From the NCBI GenBank assembly GCA_947685225.1, contig CANTUV010000024.1:22586001-22650000 (forward strand): a stretch of 64,000 nt of DNA. The letters run 5' to 3'. A model generated the notes under the pieces. That model had not been told where the DNA came from. It worked only from the letters and a program-made list of their open reading frames with translations, and did no database searches. Source of the DNA: Garcia nutans (taxonomy: Eukaryota; Streptophyta; Magnoliopsida; Malpighiales; Euphorbiaceae). Positions 23,330-35,912 of the stretch are shown piece after piece (position 1 is the first letter of the stretch; each line of letters starts with the position of its first letter). The position numbers and the translations under genes are program-made.

Positions 23330-26300
23330 TCAAGTCTTGAACAACTGGGGATACTGGTCTTGCATCACTTGCTCACTCTCCCAAGTTGCCTCTTCTTTAG
23401 CATGATTCTTCCAAAGAACCTTCACAAGTGGCACTTTCTTATTTCTCAACTGTTTCACTTCATGTGCCAAAATAGCCACTTGTTCTTCTTCAAAAGTCAG
23501 ATCCAAACTCACCTCAATAGATTCTGCTGACAAAATATGAGATGGGTATGACTTGTATCTCCGAAGCATAGAAACATGGAAGACATTGTGAATTCTATCC
23601 AATTCAGGCGGCAAAGCTAAACGATAGGCAACTTGTCCAACTCTTTTCAGTACCTTATAAGGTCCAATGAAATGAGGACTCAGCTTCCCTTTACGGCCAA
23701 ATCTTAAAATTCTCTTCCAAGGAGACACTTTAAAAAATACTTTATCTCCAACATTAAACTCTATGTCTCTTCTCTTAAAATCTGAATATGACTTCTGTCA
23801 ATCTGAGGCTGCTTTCAGCCAATCCCGAATTATCTTCACTTTCTCTTCCATTTCATTAATCAAATCGGGACCAACCAACTTACCTTTTCCAACTTCATCC
23901 CAACATAGAGGCGTCCTGCATCTTCTACCATACAATGCCTCATAAGGTGCCATTCTAATACTGGACTGATGACTATTGTCATAATCAAATTCCATCAGTG
24001 GTATGAACCGGTCCAAACTTCTAGAGAAATCAATGACACAACTCCTCAACATATCCTTTAAAATCTGTATCATCCTCTTTGACTGGCCATCTGTCTGAGG
24101 AAGAAAAGTAATGCTAAAATGCAAATGAGAAACCAAAGCATCATGCAAACTTTTCTAAAATCTTGAAGTAAACAGGGGATCTCAATCCGACACCAAAGAA
24201 ATTGGGACTCCATGCAACTTCACTATCTCACTAATATATAGCTCAGCCAACTTCTCAAGAGAATAATCCATCCAAACTGGAAGAAAATGAGTTGTCTTCA
24301 TTAATCAATCAACAATCACCCAGATGGCATCATGCTTCTTCTGAGTCAATGGCAAACCAGTCACAAAATCCATTGTCACTCTCTCCCATTTCCATTCAAG
24401 CACTGATAAAGGTTGGAGCAACCCCAAAGGAACTTGGTGCTCGCCCTTCACTCTTTGACAAGTGAGACATTTAGATACAAACTCCGCTATGTCCCTCTTC
24501 ATACCTGACCTCCAATAATGTTCTTTCAAATTATGATACATCTTGGTACTCCCAGGGTGCATAGCAAAAGCTGACTGATGTTCTTCGTCCAAAATAATCT
24601 TTTTCAATCTTGCTTCATTAGGAACACAATCTATCCTTGTACCATAAACTCCATCACTTCTCACATGGAAATCTCGGCTCTTTCCCTTTTGGCAATCCAA
24701 AACAATCTTCTGGATTTTCTCATCTGCTAACTGAGCCTTTCTAATATGATCCAACAACACCGGTCTCAATTGCAACTGAGCCATCAAAGCACCATCACCA
24801 CAAGGCTCGAAACTAGCATGTAATGCTCTCAACTCAACAAGAAACGAGAGTGAATAAGCAGTCATACCTGCCAAAGACTTCCAACTTAAGGCATCAGAAA
24901 CAACATTTGCCTTACTAGGATTATAATCAATCAAACAGTCATAGTCTTTAATCAACTCCAACTACCCTCTCTGCCGAAGATTCAGCTCTCTCTGAACACC
25001 CAAGTATTTCAAACTCTTAAGATCTGTATAAATGAAACACTTCTCCCCATAAAGGTAATGTCGCCAAATCATCAAAGCAAAAACTATGGCTGCCAACTCC
25101 AAATCATGTGTCGGATATTTCAACTCATGTGGCTTCAACTGTCGTGAAGCATAAGCTATGACTCTAAACCTCCTGCCAAAAAACACAACCGAAACCATTA
25201 TGTGAAGCATCACTGTAAATCACATATGGATTATCTTCCACAGGCAAGGTAAGAACAGGAGCTTGAGTCAACATCTCTTTCAATTGCTCAAAACTTGCTT
25301 GACACTGATCTGTCCACATGAATCTAACTCCCTTCTGAGGTAATCTAGTCAGTGGAGTAGCTATCAAAGAAATACCCTTCATAAACCATCGATAATAGCC
25401 TGCCAAACCCATAAACTTCTAACTTCAGTCATACTCTTCGGTGGACTCCAATTCAAAATAGCTTCAACTTTACTCGGATCAACTCTTATACCATCTACTG
25501 AAACCACATGACCGAGAAAAGTCACTTGATCAAGCCAAAATTCACACTTAGATAGCTTAGCATACAACTACTTCTCCCTTGAAGTCTGCAATACAATCCG
25601 CAAGTGCTTATCATGATCCTCCTCATTATGTGAATACACCAAAATATCATCGATAAAAACCACCACAAACTGGTCTAGATAGGGTCTAAACATCTTATTC
25701 ATCAAATCCATAAAAGTTGCTGGTGCATTCGTCAACCCAAAAGGCATCACCAAAACTCATAATGCCCATACCTTATGCGAAAAGTTGTTTTATATACATC
25801 TTCAGCTTTGACTTTTAACTGATGGTACCTTGTTCTCAAATCAATTTTAGAAAATACTGCTGCTCCCTTCAACTGATCAAAGAGATCATCTATCCTAGGC
25901 AAAGGATACTTATTCTTGATAGTCACCTTATTCAACTACCTATAATCAATGCACAGTCTCAAGGTACTAGCCTTCTTCTTTACAAACAAAACAGGAGCTC
26001 CCCACGAAGACACACTAGGGGGAATAAACCCTTTATCCAACAACTGCTGCAACTGCACCTTCAATTCTCTCAACTCAGCACATGCCATTCAATAGGGAGT
26101 AATAGAGATGGGAGTGGTATTAGGCAACAAATTGATACCAAACTCAACCTCTTTCAAGGGGTATCCCTAGCAATTCCTCAGGAAAAACATCTGGGAATTT
26201 TGCAACTGTGGGTATACTATCAAGTTGAGAACCCACTACCCTGGTATCTACAACATGAGCAAGATAAGCATCACACCCCTTCCGAATCAACCTCCTAGCT

Positions 26301-26881
26301 GCAACAACTGAAACAAACATAGATGCAAGATGTCTCTGCTCACTAGATACCATAATACTTCTACCGATTCTCAAAGTAACACACTTATTCTGACAATCTA
26401 CCACAGCCCCGTGCTTAGACAACCAATCCATACCTAAGATCAAATCATACTCCTTAAAAGGTATTTCAATCAAATCACTCATAAACTCCTCATCCTATAC
26501 CACAACTGAACTATCACAATGCACCCTGCTAACTACCACACTATACCCTAAAGGATTTGACACCAAGACATCAAATCCTAGGGACTTAGAATGCAATTCA
26601 GTAATAGGCAAGATAGATGCACTTATGTATGAATGAGTAGATCCTTGATCAATAAGAGCAAGAACTGAAATGCCAAATAAAGAAAATGTACCCGCAATGA
26701 TGGCTGAAGCAACCGACTTCCTTTGCATCACATACACTAGCTGAGATGGCCCAGCCTCATCTGGCCTACTGCCTCCGGATGTAGAGCCTCCTCTCTGACT
26801 AATCCCAGGTCGACCACCTCTACTAAAAACTCTGCCTCCTCGACCTCTTCTGACACTGGATCGAGAAGCTACAGTATCAGT
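23330..26881 (-). pseudogene. Pol: PR-RT-RNase H-IN-chromodomain (element B)
   Basis: Homologous throughout to pol of A but broken into many frames. Protease is at 26495-26737 with LIDQGSTHS (Gln where Pro is usual). RT is at 25379-25935, with FGLTNAP and FIDDILVYS at about 25640-25660. RNase H lies in 24962-25412 (YSDASH; then YTDLKSLKY where YTDHKSLKY is usual). Integrase covers 23798-24961 (CLTCQRV, MDFVTGLP). The chromodomain-like tail is 23330-23728 (VLWKNHAKEEATWE). Frameshifts are visible near 26150, 25750, 25425 and 25190. Stops include TAG at about 26495, 25925, 25565 and 24962 and TGA at about 24305 and 23798; most fit C-to-T or G-to-A changes. Confidence 0.9.
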
Positions 26882-27196
26882 CTATCTATCCTCCGGTAGC
26901 TTAGGACAATCTTTGATGAAATGATCTGATGATCCACATCTAAAACACACTCCTGGTCCACCCATCTTCCAGCAAGCACCCCCATATGCCCTACCACAAT
27001 GGACACATGTAGGTGGAATAGACCTATGAACCACTAGAGTCGGAGCACTAGATACAAAAACTGTAGGTCTCGGTCTCTGCCTCTGATACTGAACTAACCT
27101 ACCAGATAGCCTTTGGCTCCTACTGATCCTCAAAACATAACTTTCTCTACCTCTCTGCATAGATGAAGACCCTGCCTCAAACTGGGGTCTTCTAAC
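26882..27196 (-). pseudogene. Gag, C-terminal part with CCHC knuckle (element B)
   Basis: The basic tail and zinc knuckle of gag, CFRCGSSDHFIKDC, preceded by CVHCGRAYGG. It joins in frame to 29306 onward once solo LTR C and one CTAAC copy are discounted. It ends at a TAG, with protease following in the same arrangement as A. Confidence 0.85.
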
Positions 27197-27658
27197 TGTA
27201 GACCCTTAATTTTTTACCTAGTCCGGTCCAATATATTTTAATTAGTCCAAAATAATTTTTATGGTATCTTGATTAATTTTAATATTTATTTTAGTAAAAA
27301 ATGGTGAACTGAATAAAAATTCAAAAAAAATAAAAAATAATAACAAAAAAAAATTCAGCGACGAAAAAATCATCGCCGAAAGTCAGCGCGGGCCCGTGGG
27401 CATTTCGCCCACAGGAAACTCCTGCAGGAAAAATGGCCTGCAGGCCCATTTTGCTTGCAGCTGCGGCAGCTTTTTTGCCAGCACAATGTTTCCTGCGGCA
27501 ATTTTTTTCTCCAGCGCAATTTTTCCGCAGCAGTTTTTTTTCGCCAACAAAATTTTCCAACGCAAATTTTCCGAATCCTAATACAATTAGGTTTTGGTTT
27601 CCTTTTCTTTTTCAATATTATATGCCGTGAGCAATTAGAAATAAACCATAAAAACTTC

Positions 27659-27666
27659 TATAAATA
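27659..27666 (+). promoter_or_regulatory. TATA box of solo LTR C
   Basis: TATAAATA in a less AT-only context, about 460 bp into the LTR. The matching site in LTR G has changed to 'gataaataag' (near 50305). Confidence 0.6.
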
Positions 27667-28752
27667 AGTACAATTACAACACAAAAGGGAGGAAAAAATC
27701 AGAGCGAGAAAATTGTGAGAGTTTGAAACTTAAACTGAGTGGGAAAGCAGTGAAATTAAATCTGACTTTTTGAGAGACTAAGAAGAAAATGCCATTAACA
27801 ATTGATTAAAGGCAACAACTGCCTTTATTTTTGTTAATCCAAGAAGAATTATTTTTTGAGAAACCATCAAAAGGAGGTATGTATTAATTGTTATATTTTT
27901 TTTACAGTAGCTTAGATTATGAAATTGTGTCCTTCAAAATTAAAATCCCAGAACCTTAATTCCTTTTGTTCAAAGTTTAAAAACACTAATTCGTTGCTTT
28001 ATTTTCTAAAAAGACTTAAAATTGTTATTTTTACTTCTTCAAAATCTTAAAACCCTAATTGAACATGTTTTTCTTCAAAAACAAAATTTGATTATGTTTC
28101 TTTCAACAAACCCTAAAAACATCTTTTCTATTTATATAAACCTTAAATCATTTTTCTACTTTCATAAAATTATCAAATTGTTTTTTCCAAATTCTAAAAA
28201 ACCTAATCATCCACCGAAACCCTAATTCTAAAACAATATATCCAAATGCAACTTCCAAACCCTAAATAGTAAACCCTAACCCCTTTAAAACCTTAAACCC
28301 TAATTTTTTCTAAACCCTAATCCTTTAAAACTTTAAAAACAATAAAAACACAAATATTTTAATTTCACACAGTAAGCTGGAAACCACAAATCAAAAGTAT
28401 TTTAAATTGTTCAAACCTTAATTTCATGATTTTACATCACAAACCCTAATTTGGTTTATCAAAGAATTTTATCAACCTTTTACAACATAAAATTTTAATC
28501 TATTTTAATTCCTTAAAAAAACTCACAGTAGCCATAATTTAGATTTTTATTTTCCTTATTCAATTCTATATTTGATTATACTTTGATTTATTTTATATGT
28601 TTTAATTTATTTAAGTTCAATGCTTGGTTTATTTTATTTATCATGGATGGATTTTATTTTCTATTGATATTTAATACCTTTGATGAATGATTTATTTATT
28701 TTGAATAGTTATTTACTTTTATCAATTTATTTAGGTTTCCAAATGTTGTAAG

Positions 28753-28915
28753 AGGTATATTTCCACTTGGTGGTTACCTTATTAGTTAAATATCATGTAA
28801 TTTAAATTGCTTTTCCATTTTAGAACCAATGTAAAGGACATGTTTCTACCTTTCGGTGGGTGTCCTATTTAGGCATGAGATGTAAGGACATGTTTCCATC
28901 CTTGGATGGGTGTCC
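28753..28915 (+). repeat. Three covarying hairpins in LTR C
   Basis: Three related stem-loops: 28753-28779 (AGGTA..TACCT), 28835-28866 (AGGACA..TGTCCT) and 28885-28915 (GGACA..TGTCC), with loops of the 'tttccatccttggatggg' type. LTR G keeps all three (62649-62675, 62731-62762, 62781-62811). Confidence 0.75.
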
Positions 28916-29310
28916 ATTTATTTGATTTGTTTGGACATTGCTTTGATTTTAATATAATGATGCTTTCTTTTTGTTATTGTGTGTAATATGGATAATTTTG
29001 TTATATTTAAGAATTTTATAATATTAAGACCTATAAAGGAGGCCGGTTCCAATGAACCGGGCGTTGTGGGGGTGCTGGGCCATTTCTCACCTCCCCTACA
29101 CGTACCCAACTTTCCGAACCCATTAGGGGGTTGGGGATTCCTTAGGAATCGAGTCATCCACCCCTTTCTTTTTTCCCGTCCCGTCCGGGTGGCGACTCCA
29201 TTTTCTCCGGACTTAGGTCCGTGTTCTCTAAGGCCCCGAGCTTAAACAGTGTCGAAGTCGCTAGAACCATTTAACCGGGAGTGGGGGCAAAAATCCTCGC
29301 TCACACTAAC

Positions 29311-30090
29311 TCTAGTCTCCTCCTCAGTAGCAGCTGCTGCAATACCCTACACTCTCTCAACACTCTTGGCAGCTGCAACCAACTAAGAAAAATCTTGGTA
29401 CCGGGAGCCTGCAATAGTACACAAAATAGAGGGTCTCAACCCCTCCTCAAATCTCCTGCACTGGTCTATGTCATATGAAATAATTACACCGGCATAGTAA
29501 CTCAACCAGATGAACTCAATCTCACACTCTGTCACCGCCCAGTTATCCTGTATCAAATTCAGAAACTCCATCTTCTTTGCATCCTTATACTCCCTCGGAG
29601 TATACTTCTGCTCAAACTCCCACAGAAAATAACCATAAGTCAAGGCCGGTGGATCATCCATAGCATGTGGAACCATCTTCCACCAATCATTAGCATCTCT
29701 TTGCAAAAATGATCTAGCATAATCAAATTTCTCTTCAGAAGTAGCCTACAGCTGAATGAATACCCTCTGAACTCTATCAAGCCACTGTTCAGCTACTGCA
29801 GGATCTGTAGTACCAAAGAAGTCCTCAGCTCCGAACTTCCTCAATTTATCATACTATCTCACCGATACTTGTGGCTGTGGTTGCGGTGGCTGCTGCTGCA
29901 CTGGAGCCTGCCTCAACAATTCTACCATATGTTGTAACCAAACCGACTGAATCTCATCAACTACTGGTCTCTCTGGCACAAGAGCACATGCCTCTCCAGC
30001 AATCTCAACCCTAGCTCCATCTCTACCCTCAACAGGAGCTACACTCACAGCACTACCCTCTATGGACTGACGTGTCTGAGATGCCATCAC
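29311..30090 (-). pseudogene. Gag, N-terminal and capsid part (element B)
   Basis: The start codon at 30090 gives a variable N-terminal region (MMASQTRQSIEG..PPQPQPQVSVR), then a TAG and the capsid domain. The largest open piece is 29383-29706, with DANDWWKMVPHAM, FEQKYTPREY and RRFEEGLRP. Stops separate it from the zinc-knuckle part (TAG near 29383 and another in the QRVQGI region). Solo LTR C interrupts it at 29305. Confidence 0.87.
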
Positions 30091-30237
30091 TATCTATATC
30101 TGCAAACACAGTGGAAATTACCTCATCAAAGATCAAAAACTGCCAGTGCCAATGCATGTATCTTATTTGAATACCATATTTTAAAATCAAAATTTTCTTT
30201 TTCTTACAATTTACCTAGGTTGAGAACCTCAAACCTA

Positions 30238-30250
30238 GGCTCTAATACCA
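30238..30250 (-). other. Primer-binding site of element B
   Basis: On the minus strand this reads TGGTATTAGAGCC, seven bases inside the 5' LTR end; one change from the initiator tRNA-Met complement. Confidence 0.85.
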
Positions 30251-30257
30251 AAACAAT

Positions 30258-32800
30258 TGTAACACCCCTATACCCCATATACATACACCACATACACCCA
30301 CATATGTAATATACATATACTGGATACAAAGATGTCACAATATATTTAAAACAAACCAATCTTTAATCTTAACATCCAATCATCATTTCTAGAATTTGAG
30401 TAAACTTAAAGGCATTTAACTTTTATTATAGAAAATAATAAATGAAACAACCTTTGTTAAAACACATTTACATATATCTTCATTACCCTAAAAGTTTATC
30501 CAAAACATTTGTTTAATAAGCAGCAAAAAAAGTAGCGAAATATACATTTGTATACATCAAATCAATATTTACAAAAATATAGAGTTTATACATGCTTGGC
30601 AGTTCGTTTATGATCTTGAAGTCCAAAATCAACACTTCACAAGGGATCACAAGCCTAGACTCGACTTAGTCTAGCTGAACTCTCCAGCTAAACCATATTA
30701 CCCTGTCACCTGCGTGATAAATCACAATCGTGCTAAGCCATAGGCTTAGTGTTATAATCCTTGAATACAATATGATTCAAATGTAATGCCATTGTTAGAC
30801 TTTCAAGAATTAGAAGTAATATACAAAGATATCATAATTTATAATAATAAATCTCATCACATTGTTCAATTGTTTCATTATTCACAAATCACATTAAAAC
30901 AAAGACAAGCATGGGCCCAAAAGAAACTATTATGCCATTCAAATTCCAGAGTTACTGTTTTGGTCCAATAATCACATTTATCAAGCCTGAAGGTGAATCA
31001 TTATCACAATGAGGATGACCTCATATGTAACATCCCAACTAGGCTTCAAGGACTAGGCCCAACCAAGCTTCAAGGGTAGCTCAGCATCAACGCAACTTGG
31101 CTTCAAGGACTAAGCCTAACCTAGCTTCGAGGGATTGTTACTTTTAGGCATGCAACCGACAACAAAACTCTGAAAATTGAATAACATACTAGGCACACAA
31201 TTCTTTCATTATTTCTTTATCAAATCATTTCTGATTTTCTCACTATCACTATAAGCACAGAGCCTCAAATATCCCATTTATATCAATATAGCCATCACAA
31301 ATGGCTTTACATATCAACATTAGAGTATAATTAACAAATTACATTGTTCATATATTTTGAATCCTCAACATATATTTCACATAATGCAAATCATAGCACC
31401 ATTCTCATATATCAACAATATAATAGGTAACCTAACACATTTTCCAACCAAATGTGTTATGTTCCAAAGTCATGTAAATGTATGCAATCATGTAAGGTGT
31501 GTACTTACCTTTAGGAGCAACTAACACCAATTCCCAAACTCCTCTTCCAAGATATCTTCAATCCTTGGATTGGGTAACTCAATTCTCTTCAAAACTTAAT
31601 CCAAAGGTGAATATACATACTCACTTAGTGATACACATAAGAAATAAGAATAAGAACTATCTAGGGCAAACCCTACACATGACACGCTCAACAACATAGG
31701 GGTGTCCTTGGTCGTGTCCTAAACCCACAACACAAAAGCTTTGACACTCTCAGTGACATGGGTGTGTCATTAGACGTGTCAATCTTCCAACAACACAGTA
31801 GTTATGCCACGCTCAGTGACATGGGTGTGTCACTGGATGTGCCAATACTGCTACTACACAGAAACTGTGACACGCTCAGTGACATGGGCTTGTCACTGCT
31901 TGTGTCACCCATACTAGAAATAGAACCAACGACACGCCCAAAGACATGGCCGTGTTAATGGGCGTGTCAGGCCAAAAACCTGAAATCGACACCAGAAATG
32001 CCACATCCAACAATCAACTTTCTTTTACCCTTTGTCACTCCAAACAAACTTAACCAAACCATCAATATACCATAATAAACTTGCATAACATCAAAACAAC
32101 TCAATTACATGCATCAAAACGCAATCACATCCATATTTCACAACTCAAAGTCACACCACCCACAACTCTTATTTTCTTCACCAAAATTAACCCTTTTCTC
32201 TTCAATCCGACCCCAAAATCAAAGTCAATTAAACAAAACAACCTAAAACATACCAAAATCAACCATACACACAACTACACCAACCATCCACCAAACTCAA
32301 ATACACAAACTCAAAAGAAATCAAACAAACAAGTTGGAAACTTATCAAAAGTGAAAAAAATCCTTAAAACTCCAACTTGATCGCTTGAAATCCTTAAATT
32401 GCTTGAGTTAGGAAATCAACAAAACCTCTCTTTCCCTTTGGCAATGGTGATGGCCGACTCTTGGAGAAGAAAGAAGAAGATGATGAAAGTCAAACCACTC
32501 ACAACCCTCTTAAACCACATAAAAACTCTCTTTTAATCTCAACCAAGTATTAATATATGATAATATAATAAATATCATCTTCCACCATCACATAATTTCT
32601 ATTTAATATAATTAAATATATCATTTGACTATAAATAAATGTTGACTTGTATATGTTGTATATATCTTCATATATACAATATATGCACACTTCCCTTTTC
32701 CTTTCTTTCCATTTAATCATATATACACACTTTAAGTCATTTAATTCAATTTCAACAATTAGCATATCTAAAATTTTAGGGTATCATTTGGGATATTACA
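30258..32800 (-). repeat. 5' LTR of element B
   Basis: 2543 bp, partner of 20681-23283. The second donor-like GTAAGT is kept (revcomp at 31503-31508), but the first has become GATAAGT (revcomp at 32340-32346). The double hairpin has lost its CpG pairs on both arms (GCACGAT/ATCACGC), as expected from deamination. Confidence 0.9.
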
Positions 32801-32896
32801 AAAATTTTATTTTTAACACCTTTCAAAAATTAGGTTATTACAAAATGTGCTTTTGGAGCAGCCTCCGGCATATTTTTTTGAAACATGGTCAATTCT

Positions 32897-33600
32897 TGTA
32901 ACACCTTTATACCCTACATACGTACAAAATATATTTCTAGCATATGTAAAATATGCATATACGGTACAAAAATGTCACAAATGGATTTACTAATTTTTTT
33001 TTACATTTCCAATTTAAAATTTCAAATTATAAATATATAAAAATTAAATAGAATATAAATATTATTTACTTGTTATAAGAAGCCAAAATAAATAATATAT
33101 ATAAAAATATCTGGGAAAATTTCACCAGAGTTTTGTCTGTATTTTGGATATCCCAAAATTTAGCAAAACACAACCTGCAAAAGGAAAACACTCCCAAATA
33201 ATTTCCAACCACCATCTCAACCATACTTCTCAATTTCACCAAGTTTCTCAAACATTTATACATATAGATATTTATAATTTAAAACACACTTACTCTCCCA
33301 TTTCAAATATTTCATAAGAACAACTCATAACATTATATTACTCAATTGTATCATAATTCATAGTAAAACAAAGACAAGCATGGGCCCAAAAAGGATCTAA
33401 TATGCTATTCAAATTTCAGAGTTACTATTTTGGTCCATAATGACACCATGTCTCTAGCCCCATAGGCATTATATATATCCATGGATAATGTAACGCCCCA
33501 GTCTCTTGGACCTCAACCTGGCTAGACCGTTAGGCCCCAGTATCTTGGTCCTTAACCCGGCTAGACTGCTACAGTTTTTTAGGCTTATGACCCAGTCTCC
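32897..33600 (-). repeat. 3' LTR fragment of element F
   Basis: On the plus strand it begins 'tgtaacacctttatacc' and matches 34781 onward. It includes the 'tatccatggata' palindrome near 33478 and the 'gggtcataagcc' motif, then breaks into gag. Confidence 0.8.
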
Positions 33601-34612
33601 ACCAGCAGACACCTCCGTGTACTCTACCACAATGAACGCAAGTAGGTGGAGTAGGTCTCTGAGCCACTGTGTCGGAGCACTAGCCACTGAAATTGCAGGT
33701 CTCTATCTCTATCTCTGCTGCTGTACTGACCTGCCAAATTGCCCCTGATTCCTACTAAACCTCTGAAAATGTCCCCCTTGGCCTCTCTTCACTGATGAGG
33801 ACCCTGCCTCACTTTGGGGTCCCCCAACTTTGGTCTCCTCAACCCTGGCAGCTGCTGCAAGACTCTGCGCCATCTCAACACTCTTAGCAGCTGCAACTAA
33901 CTGGAAGAAATCCTGATACCGAGAGCCTGTGATTATGCACATGAAAGAGGGTGGGTCTCAGTCCCTCCTCAAACCTCCTACACCTGTCAAACTCGTCAGA
34001 AATGATCCCACCAGCATAGCGATTCAACCGGATAAACTCGATCTGATACTCGGTCACTGTCTTGGTATCCTGTCTCAGACTCAGGAATTCCATTTTCTTT
34101 GCATCTTTATACTCTCTCGGAGTATACTTCTGCTCAAATTCCCGTAGGAAATCATCATAGATCAGAACTGGTGGATCATCTAGAGCATGTGGAACCGTCT
34201 TCCACCAATCATATGCTTTTCTCTGCTGAAGAGATATGGCATAATCAAACTTCTCTTCTGGACTGGCCTGTAATTGAATAAATATCCTCTGAACCCGGTC
34301 TAGCCACTGCTCTGCTATAGCAGGATTTGTAGTACCAACAAAGTCCTCAGCCCCATACTTTCTCAGTTTATCATACTATCTCACCAGCAACTGCGGCTGC
34401 TGTTGTGGTTGTGGCGGCTGCGGAACTGGAGCTTGCCTCAACAACTCTACCATATGCCCTACCCAGCCAGGCGGAACCTCATCAGCTGCTGGTCTCACAG
34501 GTACAGAAATAGATGCCTCACCAGCAGATACAACTCTAGCTCCATCTCTACCCTTATCTGGAACCACACTCTTTGCACTAGCCTCAGCAGCTTGATGCGG
34601 CCAAGATGCCAT
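33601..34612 (-). pseudogene. Gag remnant (element F)
   Basis: Starts at 34612 (MASWPHQAAEASAKSV..) by analogy with A and B. It has the Pro/Gln linker, then capsid pieces 33884-34093 (MEFLSLRQDT, RRFEEGLRP) and 33709-33942 (GSRYQDFFQLVAAAKSVE), offset by a frameshift near 33940. It ends inside the first Cys finger (CVHCGRVHGGVCW), where the deletion joins the LTR. Confidence 0.82.
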
Positions 34613-34760
34613 AACTTCCTATATCTACAAACAAAGCAGAAGATACTATATTAGAGATCAAAAACTGCCAGTGCCAATGCATGTATTACAATTAAAAACT
34701 ATTTTTCAAATCCCATTTTCTCTCTCTATCATCCCACCTAGGTCGAGAACCTCAAATGTA

Positions 34761-34773
34761 GGCTTTGATACCA
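34761..34773 (-). other. Primer-binding site of element F
   Basis: On the minus strand TGGTATCAAAGCC, one change from the initiator tRNA-Met complement, seven bases from the LTR. Confidence 0.8.
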
Positions 34774-34780
34774 AAACAAA

Positions 34781-35912
34781 TGTAACACCCTTATACCCTA
34801 TATACGTACAAAACATATTTCTAGCATATGTAAAATACGCATATACGGTACAAAAATGTCACAGACGGATTTACTAATTTTTTTTTACATTTCAAATTTA
34901 AAATTATAAATATATAAAAATTAAATAGAATATAAATATTATTTACTTGTTATAAGAACCCAAAATAAATAATATATATAAAAATATCTGGGAAAAATCG
35001 CCAGAGTTTTGTCTGTATCTTGGATATCCCAAAATTTAGCAAAACACTACCTGCAAAAAGAAAACACTCCCAAATAATTTCCAACCACCATCTCAGCCAT
35101 ACTTCTCAATTTCACCAAGTTTCTCAAACATTTATACATATAGATATTTATAATTTAAAACACACTTACTCTCCCATTTCAAATATTTCATAAGAACAAC
35201 TCACAACATTATATTACTCAATTGTATCATAATTCATAGAAAAACAAAGACAACCATGGGCCCAAAAAGGATCTAATATGCTATTCAAATTTCAGAGTTA
35301 CTGCTTTGGTCTATAATGACACCATGTCTCTAGCCCCGTAGGCAATATATATATCCATGGATAATGTAATAGCCCCAGTCTCTTGGACCTCAACCCGGCT
35401 AGATCCTTAGGCCCCAGTATCTTGGTCCTCAACCCGGCTAGACTGCTACAGTTTTTGAGGCTTACGACCAAGTCTTTTCACCCTAAAAATATCATATTTA
35501 TCAGCTGGCTTAGCTTACGACCCAGTATTTTCACCATTCCAACGTATAGCCTGTAGGCAATTATAGGCATGCCGCCAAACCCAGAACTCTGAAAATTGAA
35601 TAGCATATTAGGCACACAATTTATTCATTTTTCTCATTATTAATCTCTTTCTCATTTTTACATATTCAATCTAAGCACATTGGCTTATTTTTCACATTTT
35701 TTTCCTCATGTTTCTCATTTTTCACATCTTTCTCATTTTTCTCACTTTTCTCATTTTTATCAATATCAATTCATTTCATTACTACACATATCTCATTTTT
35801 GCATTCACAACACATTACCCAATTACTTAGGGTATTTTCACATAATATGCATATTTCACATGTTACACAAATTAGCCATTATCAATGGCTTTTCGCAATG
35901 CATTTAACACAT
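34781..35912 (-). repeat. 5' LTR fragment of element F
   Basis: The last 1.1 kb (U5 side) of the LTR. It contains 'tatccatggata', several 'gggt(c)gtaagcc' copies and a 'ctcatttttcac' low-complexity stretch (35660-35800). The upstream half is missing. Confidence 0.78.

Larger units (their letters stand above)
27197..29305 (+). mobile_element. Solo LTR C (Tat/Ogre-like family) inside gag of B
   Basis: 2109 bp, starting TGTAGACCCTTAATTTTT and ending ..GCTCACA, with the duplication CTAAC at 27192-27196 and 29306-29310. It is collinear with the 5' LTR of element G, whose end is followed by a Tat/Ogre-type PBS; that gives the family and the orientation (plus). It contains a TATA box (TATAAATA at 27659-27666), telomere-like AAACCCTAA motifs (28205-28320) and three hairpin repeats (28753-28915). 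No internal region remains. Confidence 0.9.
20681..32800 (-). mobile_element. Element B: decayed Tekay/Del-like Ty3/gypsy element
   Basis: A minus-strand element of 12.1 kb with LTRs at both ends, each TGTAATATCCCAAATG on its own 5' side and ending ..TTACA. An initiator-Met PBS and a purine tract lie in the right places. The gag-pol order matches A, and the proteins are closely related to A. The flanking 5-mers are ACAAT (20676-20680) and AAAAT (32801-32805), which agree at four of five positions, so the duplication is only probable. Pol has several frameshifts and many stops, and solo LTR C sits in gag. B looks older and more damaged than A or D. Confidence 0.9.
32897..35912 (-). mobile_element. 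Element F: truncated Tekay-like element
   Basis: Minus strand: a 3' LTR fragment (32897-33600), gag (33601-34612), PBS (34761-34773) and a 5' LTR fragment (34781 to about 35912). All of pol and part of both LTRs are gone. The 3' LTR piece joins gag at 'agtctcc/accagc', where LTR and gag share a short 'AGAC' match. The right side stops abruptly at integrase of H. No target duplication can be assigned. Confidence 0.8.

Noticed and set aside
28979..29245. An 88-codon frame at the end of LTR C (and its copy at 62875) as a gene
   Set aside because: It is LTR end sequence shared by C and G, without domain; the frame does not stay open to the same end in both copies.
20676..32805. Perfect target duplication for element B
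   Set aside because: The flanks are ACAAT and AAAAT; the match is four of five, so I give it only as probable.
32801..32896. Fragment between B and F as part of H pol
   Set aside because: I could not align its translation with the expected integrase continuation; left unassigned.
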